Shown here: positions 1-6,965 of the stretch, piece after piece
How positions within the stretch are numbered: position 1 is the stretch's first letter
Layout: each line of letters opens with the position of its first letter
Assembly: GCA_011620245.1 (NCBI GenBank)
Contig: WOZN01000054.1
Span: forward strand, 1 to 15,485
Length of the DNA stretch: 15,485 nt
Source of the DNA: Acidovorax sp.
GTDB taxonomy: Bacteria > Pseudomonadota > Gammaproteobacteria > Burkholderiales > Burkholderiaceae_C
Reading direction: 5' to 3'
Translations under genes and position numbers: made by a program
Notes under the pieces: model-generated
Told to the model about the DNA's origin: nothing
Seen by the model: the letters and a program-made list of their open reading frames with translations, nothing else
Databases searched by the model: none

Positions 1-33
1 ATTTCATGCGGCCTGGCAAGGGACGCAAAGCGG

Positions 34-183
34 TCAACTGCCGTTTCTAGGTTCAGTGACCACAGTGGGGGTCATCGCCGGCAAGGTCAACACGGCCATC
101 GACGCCATGGACTGGATGGCCATGGTCATGGTCATAGCCTGCACCGCCCAAGTGGAACTGCGCGGAGGCGGTTCAGCCACCAC
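34..183 (-). pseudogene. 5' fragment of a probable membrane transporter (MFS-like first helix)
   Basis: A 49-50 codon frame starts at tandem GTG codons (183 or 180) and ends at TGA 34-36. It begins 38 bases after the stop of the Bug receptor gene, in the same direction. After a short polar start, it encodes one Met- and Ala-rich hydrophobic stretch (AVQAMTMTMAIQSMASMAVL, followed by TLPAMTPTVVTE). This resembles the first transmembrane helix of major facilitator transporters, but the assignment is a pattern impression only. The frame then runs into the 19-bp repeat at 35-53 and stops after PRNGS. I read it as a transporter gene truncated by the repeat or by an element carrying it. It could also be chance, since it is short and no good ribosome-binding site precedes it. 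Confidence 0.35.
35..53 (-). repeat. Left copy of a 19-bp inverted repeat
   Basis: Read on the minus strand this is AACCTAGAAACGGCAGTTG. It matches AACCTAAAAACGGCAGTTG at 15403-15421 on the plus strand in 18 of 19 positions, so the two copies lie in inverted orientation near the window ends. The transporter-like frame at 34-183 stops inside it. On the plus strand a frame entering from the left edge ends with TAG at 48-50 inside the repeat (last residues NCRF), and the right copy read inward from the right edge ends in the same four residues. That is what one would see if a transposase ended in the terminal repeat of an insertion element. The element itself would lie outside the window, so this reading is inference. 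Confidence 0.6.
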
Positions 184-221
184 CAAGTTGCCGCTCGGCG
201 GCCTGCGTCATGATGGCGCGA

Positions 222-1187
222 TCAGTCGATCTGGGCACCGGAGGCCTTCACCACCTTGCCCCACTTGTCAATATCGGCCTTGAGCAAAGCTGCAAACTCC
301 TGCGGCGTCGTCAGGTAGGGCTCGGCACCCTGGGCGGCGAACTTATCGTGCACGTCCCTGGACTTCACCACGTCGTTCACGTCGGCATTGATCTTCTGGA
401 CGATGTGGGCGGGCACCTTGGCGGGCGCGAAAAGACCGAACCAGGGGTTGACGTCGAAGTCTTTGTAGCCGGCTTCGGCGATGGTCGGGATGTTGCTGAA
501 CGAGGCGGCCCGCTTCGCACTGGTCATGGCGACAGGGCGCAGCATTCCGTTTTTGATCGCGCCTGAGACCGACGGCAGGCTGGTGAACACCAGGTCGATC
601 TGCCCACCCATCAGATCTTGCAGCGCGGGTGCTGCGCCGCGGTAAGGGATGTGGGCCAGCTTGACGTTCGCAGCAGCATTAAACATCTCGCCGACCAGGT
701 GGTTGACGGAGCCGTTGCCGGCCGAACCGAAAGTGATGCGTCCTTTTTTGGCGGCATCTATGATTTCGGGCACAGTCTTGAATGGCGAATCGACCTTGAC
801 CACCATGACGAAGGGCAGCGTGGCGAGGGTGGCCACCGGTGCGAAATCCCGCTCCGGGTCGAACGGAAGTTTCTTGTACAGCGTGCCGTTGATGGCATGT
901 GTGCCCACATAGCTCATGAGCAAGGTGTAGCCATCCGCCGGTGCGTTCGCCACCACTTCCATGCCCACGTTACCGCCGGCTCCGGCGCGGTTCTCCACTA
1001 CCACAGGCTGGCCCCATTTTTCACTGAGCTTCTGCGCGACGATGCGGGCAAGCGCATCCGACGCACCACCCGGCGTCTGCGGCACGACGATCTTCACGGG
1101 ACGGCTGGGGAAGTCCTGGGCGAGCACGCCGCTGGCCGCGATCATCAGTGCCGCAAGGGCGAGCCACTTTCGAGGGTTTTTGAACAT
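222..1187 (-). CDS. Bug/TctC-family periplasmic solute receptor (tripartite tricarboxylate transport type)
   Basis: This 321-residue protein has the usual length for the Bug/TctC receptors that abound in Burkholderiales and bind carboxylates or amides in the periplasm. Residues 1-23 are a signal peptide: a Lys/Arg start, then a hydrophobic core LALAALMIAASGVLA, with likely cleavage before QDFPSRP. The family hallmarks follow: PVKIVVPQTPGGASD, VVVENRAGAGGNVG and the late motif PYRGAAPALQDLMGGQIDLV. The ATG at 1187 is chosen because AGGAGA lies at the right distance upstream and the signal peptide starts there; an upstream extension of the frame is junk composition. It is the last intact gene of the catabolic operon, 26 bases after meaB, and probably delivers that pathway's carboxylate substrate. 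No intact membrane component (TctA/TctB) is in the window, and many Bug receptors are orphans. The ligand is unknown. Confidence 0.93.
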   Translation of the reverse strand: MFKNPRKWLALAALMIAASGVLAQDFPSRPVKIVVPQTPGGASDALARIVAQKLSEKWGQPVVVENRAGAGGNVGMEVVANAPADGYTLLMSYVGTHAINGTLYKKLPFDPERDFAPVATLATLPFVMVVKVDSPFKTVPEIIDAAKKGRITFGSAGNGSVNHLVGEMFNAAANVKLAHIPYRGAAPALQDLMGGQIDLVFTSLPSVSGAIKNGMLRPVAMTSAKRAASFSNIPTIAEAGYKDFDVNPWFGLFAPAKVPAHIVQKINADVNDVVKSRDVHDKFAAQGAEPYLTTPQEFAALLKADIDKWGKVVKASGAQID

Positions 1188-1213
1188 GCTGCGTCTCCTG
1201 TTGAGATGAAAGC

Positions 1214-2110
1214 TCAGCCCGTCTGGCTGATCTGCCTGAGCACCCAATCCAGTTGCTCGGCCATCGGCGCCTCGAAAAAAGCCGGCGCCTGGGCCGCCAC
1301 CAGTTCTGCCGCGCGGCGTTCGATCAGCCGTCGCAACCGGTAGCGCGCACGCTGCTGCTGCAGCACCGCGCGTCGCTCGCCCAGCCCCAACCAGACCTGA
1401 TGCCGGTCGATCTCGTCCGACAGCGCGGCGATGGATTCGGGACTGGACGACGACACCAGCAGCACCGAAGGCCGCCATGCGCCCTCCTCATGTCGGGCCA
1501 GCGAAGCGATGCGCTGGATGTCAGTCGCCATCTTCCGCGCGCCGGGCAGGTCGGCCTTGTTGATGACAAAGATATCGGCCATCTCCATGATGCCGGCCTT
1601 CATCGCCTGTACCACGTCGCCGCTTTCGGGCAGCAGCACCAGCACCAGCGTGTCCACCTGGACCCGCGCGGCGTATTCCGCCTGCCCCACGCCGACCGTC
1701 TCCAGCAACACTTCGTCGAAACCGAACGCGTCCATCAGGTCCAGCATCTCGGGCAGGTTGTCCGAGAGCCCGTCCGACGTCGAGCGCGAGCCGATGGAGC
1801 GGATGTACAGCTCCGACATGCCCTGCAGTTCATCCATGCGGATGCGGTCGCCCAGGATGGCGCCGCCCGAGCGCGGGCTGCTCGGGTCGATCGCCAGGAT
1901 GCCCAGGCGCCGGCCCGGTGCGCGTTGCAACGCCAGATGGCCCGCCAGCGTGCTCTTGCCGGCACCCGGCGCACCAGTCAGCCCGATGCGCCGGGCCGCA
2001 GCTGAAGAGAGGGTTCTTTGCGGGCTGCGCATCAAGTCTGATGCGCTGGCATTGGCCAGGTGCGTCAGGGCCAGCCCGAGGGCGCGGCGGTTCAGCGGCT
2101 CAGGGTTCAC
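1214..2110 (-). CDS. meaB: MeaB/ArgK-type GTPase chaperone of a B12-dependent acyl-CoA mutase
   Basis: This 298-residue G3E-family GTPase protects and reloads the adenosylcobalamin of acyl-CoA mutases in the cytoplasm. Visible motifs are the P-loop GAPGAGKST (46-54), DPSSPRSGGAILGDRIRMD (75-93, the family signature with Mg2+ and switch residues), ETVGVGQ (137-143, Walker B/switch II region) and NKAD (184-187, guanine specificity). The C-terminal helical part after about residue 235 is the dimerisation region in the family. The start is GTG at 2110, overlapping the stop of the CoA-transferase gene by four bases (GTGA), so translation is probably coupled. The N-terminus is somewhat shorter than in typical MeaB of about 310-330 residues. 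Its place in the operon shows that the chaperone is dedicated to the mutase encoded at 3231-5263. Confidence 0.95.
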   Translation of the reverse strand: MNPEPLNRRALGLALTHLANASASDLMRSPQRTLSSAAARRIGLTGAPGAGKSTLAGHLALQRAPGRRLGILAIDPSSPRSGGAILGDRIRMDELQGMSELYIRSIGSRSTSDGLSDNLPEMLDLMDAFGFDEVLLETVGVGQAEYAARVQVDTLVLVLLPESGDVVQAMKAGIMEMADIFVINKADLPGARKMATDIQRIASLARHEEGAWRPSVLLVSSSSPESIAALSDEIDRHQVWLGLGERRAVLQQQRARYRLRRLIERRAAELVAAQAPAFFEAPMAEQLDWVLRQISQTG

Positions 2111-3234
2111 GCGGGCACCTTTCCACAGACTTCGTCGCGATGCTCGTCGAGCAAGGGCGGCAGGCCGTAATGCGGCGTGTAGCCGTCGAACTTCAGCGGA
2201 CTGGCCACTGCGCGCAGCGGCTGCGAGCCGTCACCCAGCGTCACCACCAAGTCGCGCGAACGGGTCAGGTCACTCTCCAGCGCCTGCTTCAGGCTACCCA
2301 CTTCCGCAGCGACCACGCCCAGCGGCATCAGGCGGCGCACCCAGTCCCCGGCGGTGGCCGTCATCAGCACCTCGCCGATGGCGGCGAGCACGGTTTCGCG
2401 GTTCTCGCGCCGGCTGGCCATGGTGGCGAACTGCGGGTCGTCCATCCATTGCGGCCGGCCAGCTTCCTGGCAGAACTTCTGCCAGAACTTGTCGTGCGTG
2501 ATGAAGAGCGTCAGCCAGCCATCGGCGGTGGGAAATATCTGCGCCGGCACCATGTAGGGGTGCGCAGAATTGGCCAGACGACCGACCACTTCGCCGGTGT
2601 TGAGCGCCGCGCCGGCCAGGTAGTTCAACTGCGACAGCATCACGTCGTACATGGCGACATCCACCTGCCCGCCCTTGCCCTCGACGATCTTCGCCAGCAG
2701 GCCCATCGCGGCGACCAGGCCGGCCGAGTTGTCGACGGCGGAGTAGCCCGCCTTGGTTGGCGGCGCCGACGGGTCGCCGGTCAGCGCCATCACACCGGTC
2801 AGTGCCTGAATCACATAGTCGTAGGCAGGGTTTTCCGCATACGGGCCTTCGAGGCCATACCCCGTCAACGCGACGCAGACGATGCGTTGATTGCATTCAC
2901 GCAAGCTGTCGTAGGTCAGCCCGAGCTTCTTGATCGCGGACGGCCGCAGGTTCGTGATGAGCGCATGCGAGCGGCCCACAAGCTCCGCCAGCCTCGCCCG
3001 CCCCTGGTCGCTGGCAAGGTTGATCACCACGCTTTTCTTGTTGCGGTTGAGACTGGCGAAATACGCGTTGTGCGGGCCGATGAAATGCGGGCTGACGGTA
3101 CGACCGATGTCCCCCTCGGGTGGCTCGATCTTGATGACCTCGGCACCCATGTCGGCGAGCAGCATGCCGCAATACGGCCCGGCCAGCATGTGGCCGACCT
3201 CGATGATTCGCAAGCCGGACAGCGGACCACTCAT
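2107..3234 (-). CDS. Family III (CaiB/BaiF/Frc) acyl-CoA transferase
   Basis: This 375-residue protein covers a complete family III CoA-transferase, an enzyme that moves CoA between two carboxylic acids through a covalent aspartyl intermediate. The N-terminus GLRIIEVGHMLAGPYCGMLLADMGAEVIKIEPP (from residue 7) is the family's Rossmann-fold start, with the G-D motif following at 41-42. Asp168 in YSAVDNSAG aligns with the catalytic Asp of formyl-CoA transferase and CaiB (Asp169). GQVDVAMYDVML at 189-200 is the usual segment after the nucleophile. The ATG at 3234 overlaps the stop of the mutase small-subunit gene (ATGA). In this operon it most likely activates the imported acid by taking CoA from succinyl-CoA or from the pathway's own acyl-CoA product. 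Racemases share the fold, but a transferase fits the context better. The substrate cannot be read from the sequence. Confidence 0.9.
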   Translation of the reverse strand: MSGPLSGLRIIEVGHMLAGPYCGMLLADMGAEVIKIEPPEGDIGRTVSPHFIGPHNAYFASLNRNKKSVVINLASDQGRARLAELVGRSHALITNLRPSAIKKLGLTYDSLRECNQRIVCVALTGYGLEGPYAENPAYDYVIQALTGVMALTGDPSAPPTKAGYSAVDNSAGLVAAMGLLAKIVEGKGGQVDVAMYDVMLSQLNYLAGAALNTGEVVGRLANSAHPYMVPAQIFPTADGWLTLFITHDKFWQKFCQEAGRPQWMDDPQFATMASRRENRETVLAAIGEVLMTATAGDWVRRLMPLGVVAAEVGSLKQALESDLTRSRDLVVTLGDGSQPLRAVASPLKFDGYTPHYGLPPLLDEHRDEVCGKVPA

Positions 3235-3647
3235 GACAGTTGCTGCGCCAGTTCGGCGACGACATCGTCCAGCGGCATGTCGGCCGTAAACACCGCCGCG
3301 ACCCCCATCGCGCGCAGCACGTCCTGGTCGGCGCGGGGGATGGTGCCGCCGACGAAGACTTTGATATTGCCCGCCTTCAGTGCGCGCAGCTGCGCCAGCA
3401 CGTCGGCGACCAGCTCCTTGTGACTGCCGGACAGAATGCTTAAACCCACCGCGTCCACGCCCTCATCGACTGCCACCTGGGCGATCTGCAGCGGGGTGCG
3501 GCGCAGACCGGTGTAGATCACCTCGGCGCCCGCGTCACGCAGCGTCAGCGCCACGATCTTGGCGCCGATGTCATGGCCGTCCAGACCGGGCTTGCCGACC
3601 AAGATTCGCTTTGCAGCCAGTGGCCGCTGGGTCTTCAATTCGTTCAT
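3231..3647 (-). CDS. Acyl-CoA mutase small subunit, cobalamin-binding domain
   Basis: This 138-residue protein is a stand-alone B12-binding domain (methylmalonyl-CoA mutase C-terminal type). It carries the whole base-off/His-on signature: Lys19 and D23-G-H25-D-I-G28 (the DxHxxG loop, His25 being the lower cobalt ligand), S70-I-L72 (SxL) and G100-G101. Spacing from Lys19 to Asp23 and His25 equals that of Lys604, Asp608 and His610 in Propionibacterium methylmalonyl-CoA mutase. The ATG at 3647 is chosen because it overlaps the large-subunit stop in an ATGA; a start 30 bases further up is possible but lies inside the preceding gene and is less economical. It must pair with the chain encoded at 3644-5263 to form the active mutase. 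Separate large and small chains are also the arrangement of isobutyryl-CoA and 2-hydroxyisobutyryl-CoA mutases. Confidence 0.95.
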   Translation of the reverse strand: MNELKTQRPLAAKRILVGKPGLDGHDIGAKIVALTLRDAGAEVIYTGLRRTPLQIAQVAVDEGVDAVGLSILSGSHKELVADVLAQLRALKAGNIKVFVGGTIPRADQDVLRAMGVAAVFTADMPLDDVVAELAQQLS

Positions 3648-5263
3648 AGATTCACCGGCTCCTTGAATTCGCCCCATTGATTCTTCAGGCAGCTGACCAT
3701 TTCGCCCACCGTGGCATAGGCGTGGCAGCAGTCGACCAGATACGGCATGACGTTCTCACGGTCGTTGGCGGCCGCGGCGGACAGCTTTGCCAATGTGGCA
3801 TCCACCGTCGACTGCTGGCGCATGTCGAGGACGCGCTGGAACTTCTCCAGCGCCCGTTGCGCGACCGTCGGATCGAGCGTAAACAACTCGCGCACGCCGA
3901 CATCCTCGTTCTCTTTCTTGAAGAAATTCTGGCCCACGATGACGTTCTTGCCGGCGTCGGTGTCGAGCTTGCGCTCCAACCCACGCTCGGCGAGGCGAAG
4001 TTGCATCCAGCCGTCCTCGATGGCGGGGATCACGCCACCGTAGGCATCGATCTCTGACATCACCTTGGTGATCATTTCCTCCATGCGATCGGTGTGCTGC
4101 TCCAGGAAATAACTGCCGCCCAGGGGATCCACCGTGCGACCGATGCCGCTCTCAAAAGCCAGAATCTGTTGCGTGCGGACCGCAAGCTCGGCCGAGAATT
4201 CGGTGGGGATCTGGAAGGCCTCGTCCAGCGCGCAGGTAAAGATCGACTGCGCACCACCAAAGACTGCTGCCATCGTTTCCACCGCGACCCGCACGACGTT
4301 GTTATAGGGCTGAGGCGCCACCAGCGACGAACCACCGCACACCACGCCAAAGCGGAAATGCTGCGCTTTCGGGTCCTTCACACCGTAGCGCTCCTTCATG
4401 AAGCGTGCCCACAGGCGCCGACCGGCCCGAAATTTCGCGATTTCGTCGAAGAAATCCATGTGCACGTAAAAGAAAAACGACAGGCGCTTGGCGAACTTCT
4501 CGACGTCGCCGCCGCGACTGCGCAGTTCTTCCACGTACGCCAGACCATTGGCCAGGGTGTACGCCATCTCCTCGGCCGCCGTGGCGCCCGCGTCACGTAC
4601 GTGGGCACCGGCGATGCTGATGGCGTTGAAACGCGGCGAAACGTCGTTCGAATACAGGATCGAATCCGCGATCAACCGCATCGATGGGCGCACCGGGAAG
4701 ATCCAGGTGCCGCGCGCGACGTACTCCTTCAGGATGTCGTTCTGGATGGTGCCGGTAAGCTTCTCTCGCGGTACGCCCTGCTTGTCGGCCACCGCAAGAT
4801 ACATCGCGTAGATGATCGCGGCCGTGCCGTTGATGGTGAACGAGGTTGATATCTTCGACAGATCCAGCCCTTGGAACAGGATCTCGGCCTCGCTCAGATT
4901 CGACAGCGACACACCGACCTTGCCGATTTCCGGCCGGGCCATCGGATGGGTGGGGTCGTAACCGCACTGCGTCGGCAGGTCCAGCGCGACGGACAACCCC
5001 GTCTGGCCCTGGGCCAGCAGGAACTTGTAACGCTCGTTTGATTCCTCGGCTGTGCCGAAGCCCGAATACTGGCGGATGGTCCACAGCCGACCGTTGTAAC
5101 CGTCGGGGAAGATGCCGCGCGTGAACGGGTACTCACCAGGCTGACCGATGTTCTCGGGATGCACGGCGCTGGCATCCACGCTGGCGGGCACGGGAATGCC
5201 GCTGCGGCTGACCGACGTCATCACGGGCTCGCGCGCGGCGGCCAATTCCTCTTTCATGCTCAT
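3644..5263 (-). CDS. B12-dependent acyl-CoA mutase large subunit, divergent dicarboxylyl-CoA type
   Basis: This 539-residue substrate-binding TIM-barrel chain belongs to the methylmalonyl-CoA mutase family and lacks the cobalamin domain, which the next gene supplies. Motifs include TIRQYSGFGTAEESN (62-76), LTGTIQNDILKEY (169-181), GAHVRDAGAT (219-228) and AQSIFTCALDEAF (338-350). Compared with Propionibacterium numbering recalled from memory, it keeps Tyr89 (Tyr66), Gln197 (Gln174), Arg207 (Arg184), His244 (His221) and Glu370 (Glu348). It replaces Phe117 by Leu94, Tyr243 by Ala220, His328 by Gly306, Gln330 by Val308 and Asn366 by Cys344. Retained Tyr and Arg argue for a substrate with a free carboxylate; isobutyryl- and hydroxyisobutyryl-CoA mutases have Phe or Ile, and Gln, there. 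The smaller residues suggest a roomier pocket. The start at 5263 gives a one-base TGATG overlap with the crotonase stop and has AAGGG upstream. Mutase function is near certain, the substrate is not. Confidence 0.93.
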   Translation of the reverse strand: MSMKEELAAAREPVMTSVSRSGIPVPASVDASAVHPENIGQPGEYPFTRGIFPDGYNGRLWTIRQYSGFGTAEESNERYKFLLAQGQTGLSVALDLPTQCGYDPTHPMARPEIGKVGVSLSNLSEAEILFQGLDLSKISTSFTINGTAAIIYAMYLAVADKQGVPREKLTGTIQNDILKEYVARGTWIFPVRPSMRLIADSILYSNDVSPRFNAISIAGAHVRDAGATAAEEMAYTLANGLAYVEELRSRGGDVEKFAKRLSFFFYVHMDFFDEIAKFRAGRRLWARFMKERYGVKDPKAQHFRFGVVCGGSSLVAPQPYNNVVRVAVETMAAVFGGAQSIFTCALDEAFQIPTEFSAELAVRTQQILAFESGIGRTVDPLGGSYFLEQHTDRMEEMITKVMSEIDAYGGVIPAIEDGWMQLRLAERGLERKLDTDAGKNVIVGQNFFKKENEDVGVRELFTLDPTVAQRALEKFQRVLDMRQQSTVDATLAKLSAAAANDRENVMPYLVDCCHAYATVGEMVSCLKNQWGEFKEPVNL

Positions 5264-6057
5264 CAGGACCCTTTGGACAAAAGTTTTTCGGAGGCGGCCC
5301 AGTGGTCGTCGTGCAACCAGGTCTGGACCAGGTGTTTCTGTTCGATGGCGCGATGCGCCTGCCACCCCAGGCCCTGGCGTGCGGCGATGGCCTGGGCCTT
5401 GATGCCGCGCAGCACCTGCGGCGGACAGTGGTTCAGCGGCTTGGTGAAAGCAGCCAGGTCCTGGCCCTGCGGCCCGTCGGAGATCACCGCATCGGCCAGC
5501 CCCCAGGCCAGCGCCTGCTCGGCACTCACCAGTTCGCAGCGGCTCATCATGCGCATGGCGCGCGCCGGACCCATCAGCCGGAACAGGTCCGGCCCGCCAC
5601 CCCAGGCCGACGTGATGCCGAGTTTGGCCTGGATGTAGCCGATGCGGGCGTGCGAGGACTGCAGCCGCATGTCGCAGGCCAGCGCCAGCTCGGCGCCACC
5701 GCCGATGGCGTCGCCATTGAGCAAGGCAATCACCGGCACCGGGCAGCTGCGGATGGCCTCCAGCGCGGCACCGGCTTCTTCCATCATGACCATCACCGCG
5801 GCTTCATCGCGCACATTCGCCAGTTCGCGCAGGTCGCCACCCGCAGCGAAATAGCGCTCTCCAGAGCCGGTCACGACCAGATAGCGCACATCGTCGCGTG
5901 CGCCGGCGGTGCGAACTGCGGTGGCGAGTTCGGCCAGCACGGGACGGGCCAGTGCATTGTGTTTCTGAGCACGGTTCAAAGTGATCCAGACCGCGCCGGG
6001 ATGCGGCTCGTGGACCAGGACCGTGGCGACGGGGGTGTCGGGGTTTGTTGTTTGCAT
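5263..6057 (-). CDS. Crotonase-fold acyl-CoA enzyme (enoyl-CoA hydratase/decarboxylase family)
   Basis: This is a 264-residue crotonase with both oxyanion-hole elements: FAAGGDL (70-76) and NGDAIGGGAELALACD (114-129). Glu123 in the second corresponds to Glu144 of rat enoyl-CoA hydratase. The second hydratase glutamate (Glu164, normally in a FGxPE motif) is Gln143 here, in IGYIQAKLG, followed by ITSAWGGGPDL. Loss of that residue is usual in crotonases that do other chemistry, such as methylmalonyl-CoA decarboxylase (E. coli ScpB). Together with the mutase, MeaB and CoA-transferase downstream, this makes decarboxylation of a substituted malonyl-CoA an attractive role, but that is inference; the Tyr used by ScpB is not at the same position. 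It is the first gene of the operon, transcribed from the region shared with the IclR regulator. No clear Shine-Dalgarno sequence precedes the ATG at 6057. Confidence 0.88.
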   Translation of the reverse strand: MQTTNPDTPVATVLVHEPHPGAVWITLNRAQKHNALARPVLAELATAVRTAGARDDVRYLVVTGSGERYFAAGGDLRELANVRDEAAVMVMMEEAGAALEAIRSCPVPVIALLNGDAIGGGAELALACDMRLQSSHARIGYIQAKLGITSAWGGGPDLFRLMGPARAMRMMSRCELVSAEQALAWGLADAVISDGPQGQDLAAFTKPLNHCPPQVLRGIKAQAIAARQGLGWQAHRAIEQKHLVQTWLHDDHWAASEKLLSKGS

Positions 6058-6091
6058 AGAGGGATGTTAGATTTGCCACCATTCATTCACA

Positions 6092-6116
6092 AGAATGTTT
6101 ATTCTGTATTTAGAAC
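6092..6116. promoter_or_regulatory. Probable IclR-type operator in the divergent promoter region
   Basis: The 86 bases between the crotonase and regulator genes (6058-6143) are AT-rich compared with their surroundings. They hold three alternating half-sites: AGAAT (6092-6096), ATTCT (6101-6105) and TTAGAAC (6110-6116). The first two form an inverted repeat around GTTT, and TTCT with AGAA forms a second one around GTATTT. Overlapping half-sites like this are typical of IclR-family operators such as those of PobR and PcaU. The location over both likely promoters would let one regulator control itself and the operon. No single -35/-10 pair stands out, so promoter positions are not given. Confidence 0.5.
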
Positions 6117-6143
6117 AATCAGCAACTTGGAAGGCCACACGAC

Positions 6144-6965
6144 ATGAATACAGAACCCGACGTTCAGAATGCCGAACAAATCTCGTTGTCCGCCCCTGCC
6201 GCCGACCGGCCAGCGGGCGGCGTCGCCGTCACAGCCGTGGAACGCGTGCTCGACATCTTCGAGACCTTCCAAAAAGTGCAAAAACCGCTCTCGCTGACCG
6301 ACCTGGCCGAGCTCGCCGGCATCCCGAAGAGCAGTTGCCACGCCATCGTCGGAACACTCACGGCACGCGGCTATCTGTATTCGCTCACCCGGCCGCGCGC
6401 GCTCTACCCCACGCGGCGCTTCCTGGACATCGCGCGCGATATCCACGAGAAAGACCCGTTCGTGGAACGCGTGATGCCCCTGCTGGAACGCCTGCGCGAC
6501 GCCTCGCGTGAAACGGTGATCCTGGGCAAGCGGCAGGGTGATGCCGTGATCTACCTACAGGTGGTGGAGAGCCCACATCCGATCCGCTATTCGGCCCGGC
6601 CGGGCGACTTCAAACCGCTGCATTCCAGCTCAATCGGCAAAGCCCTGCTCGGCAGCCTGAAGGAGCCCGAGATGCGCGCGCAGATCGCGCGCCGCCCCCT
6701 GCCTGCGGTCACGGACAGCACGCTGACTGAGCCGGAAGCCCTCGCCCACGACATCCTGGAAGGCCGCCGGCGCGGCTATTTCGTCACGCGCGGAGAGAAC
6801 GTGCCGGACGTGTGGGCGGTGTCCGCCTTCCTGTCGGTGAACTCCGAAACGCTGGCCGTGGCCATTGCCGGACCGCAGCACCGGATGGAGAACAACGTCA
6901 TCGAATGCGCGCAGTTGCTGCTGGCCACATGCAGCTTCATTTCGCGGCAATGGAGCCGGTCGTGA
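6144..6965 (+). CDS. IclR-family transcriptional regulator
   Basis: This 273-residue protein has an unstructured first 25 residues, a winged helix-turn-helix at about 28-90 (AVERVLDIFETFQ, then LSLTDLAELAGIPKSSCHAI) and a C-terminal effector-binding domain from about 105. The latter shows the family marker SSSIGKALLGSL (161-172). GGAAGG-like purines (GGAAGG at 6129-6134) lie nine bases before the ATG. It is divergent from the catabolic operon with an 86-base gap, the usual layout for a pathway-specific IclR regulator. The family commonly binds aromatic acids, small organic acids or their CoA esters, so the effector is probably the pathway's substrate or an intermediate. Activator and repressor modes both exist in the family and the sequence does not decide between them. 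Its stop overlaps the start of the broken hydrolase gene (GTGA). Confidence 0.93.
   Translation: MNTEPDVQNAEQISLSAPAADRPAGGVAVTAVERVLDIFETFQKVQKPLSLTDLAELAGIPKSSCHAIVGTLTARGYLYSLTRPRALYPTRRFLDIARDIHEKDPFVERVMPLLERLRDASRETVILGKRQGDAVIYLQVVESPHPIRYSARPGDFKPLHSSSIGKALLGSLKEPEMRAQIARRPLPAVTDSTLTEPEALAHDILEGRRRGYFVTRGENVPDVWAVSAFLSVNSETLAVAIAGPQHRMENNVIECAQLLLATCSFISRQWSRS

Noticed and set aside
1188..1478. Upstream extension of the Bug receptor frame to 1478
   Set aside because: It overlaps meaB out of frame, has no family similarity, and would bury the signal peptide. The ATG at 1187 has a good ribosome-binding site.
3644..5263. Plain methylmalonyl-CoA mutase, isobutyryl-CoA mutase or 2-hydroxyisobutyryl-CoA mutase
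   Set aside because: Tyr66 and Arg184 argue against the isobutyryl and hydroxyisobutyryl types (Phe or Ile, and Gln, there). Replacement of Tyr243, His328, Gln330 and Asn366 argues against an ordinary methylmalonyl-CoA mutase.
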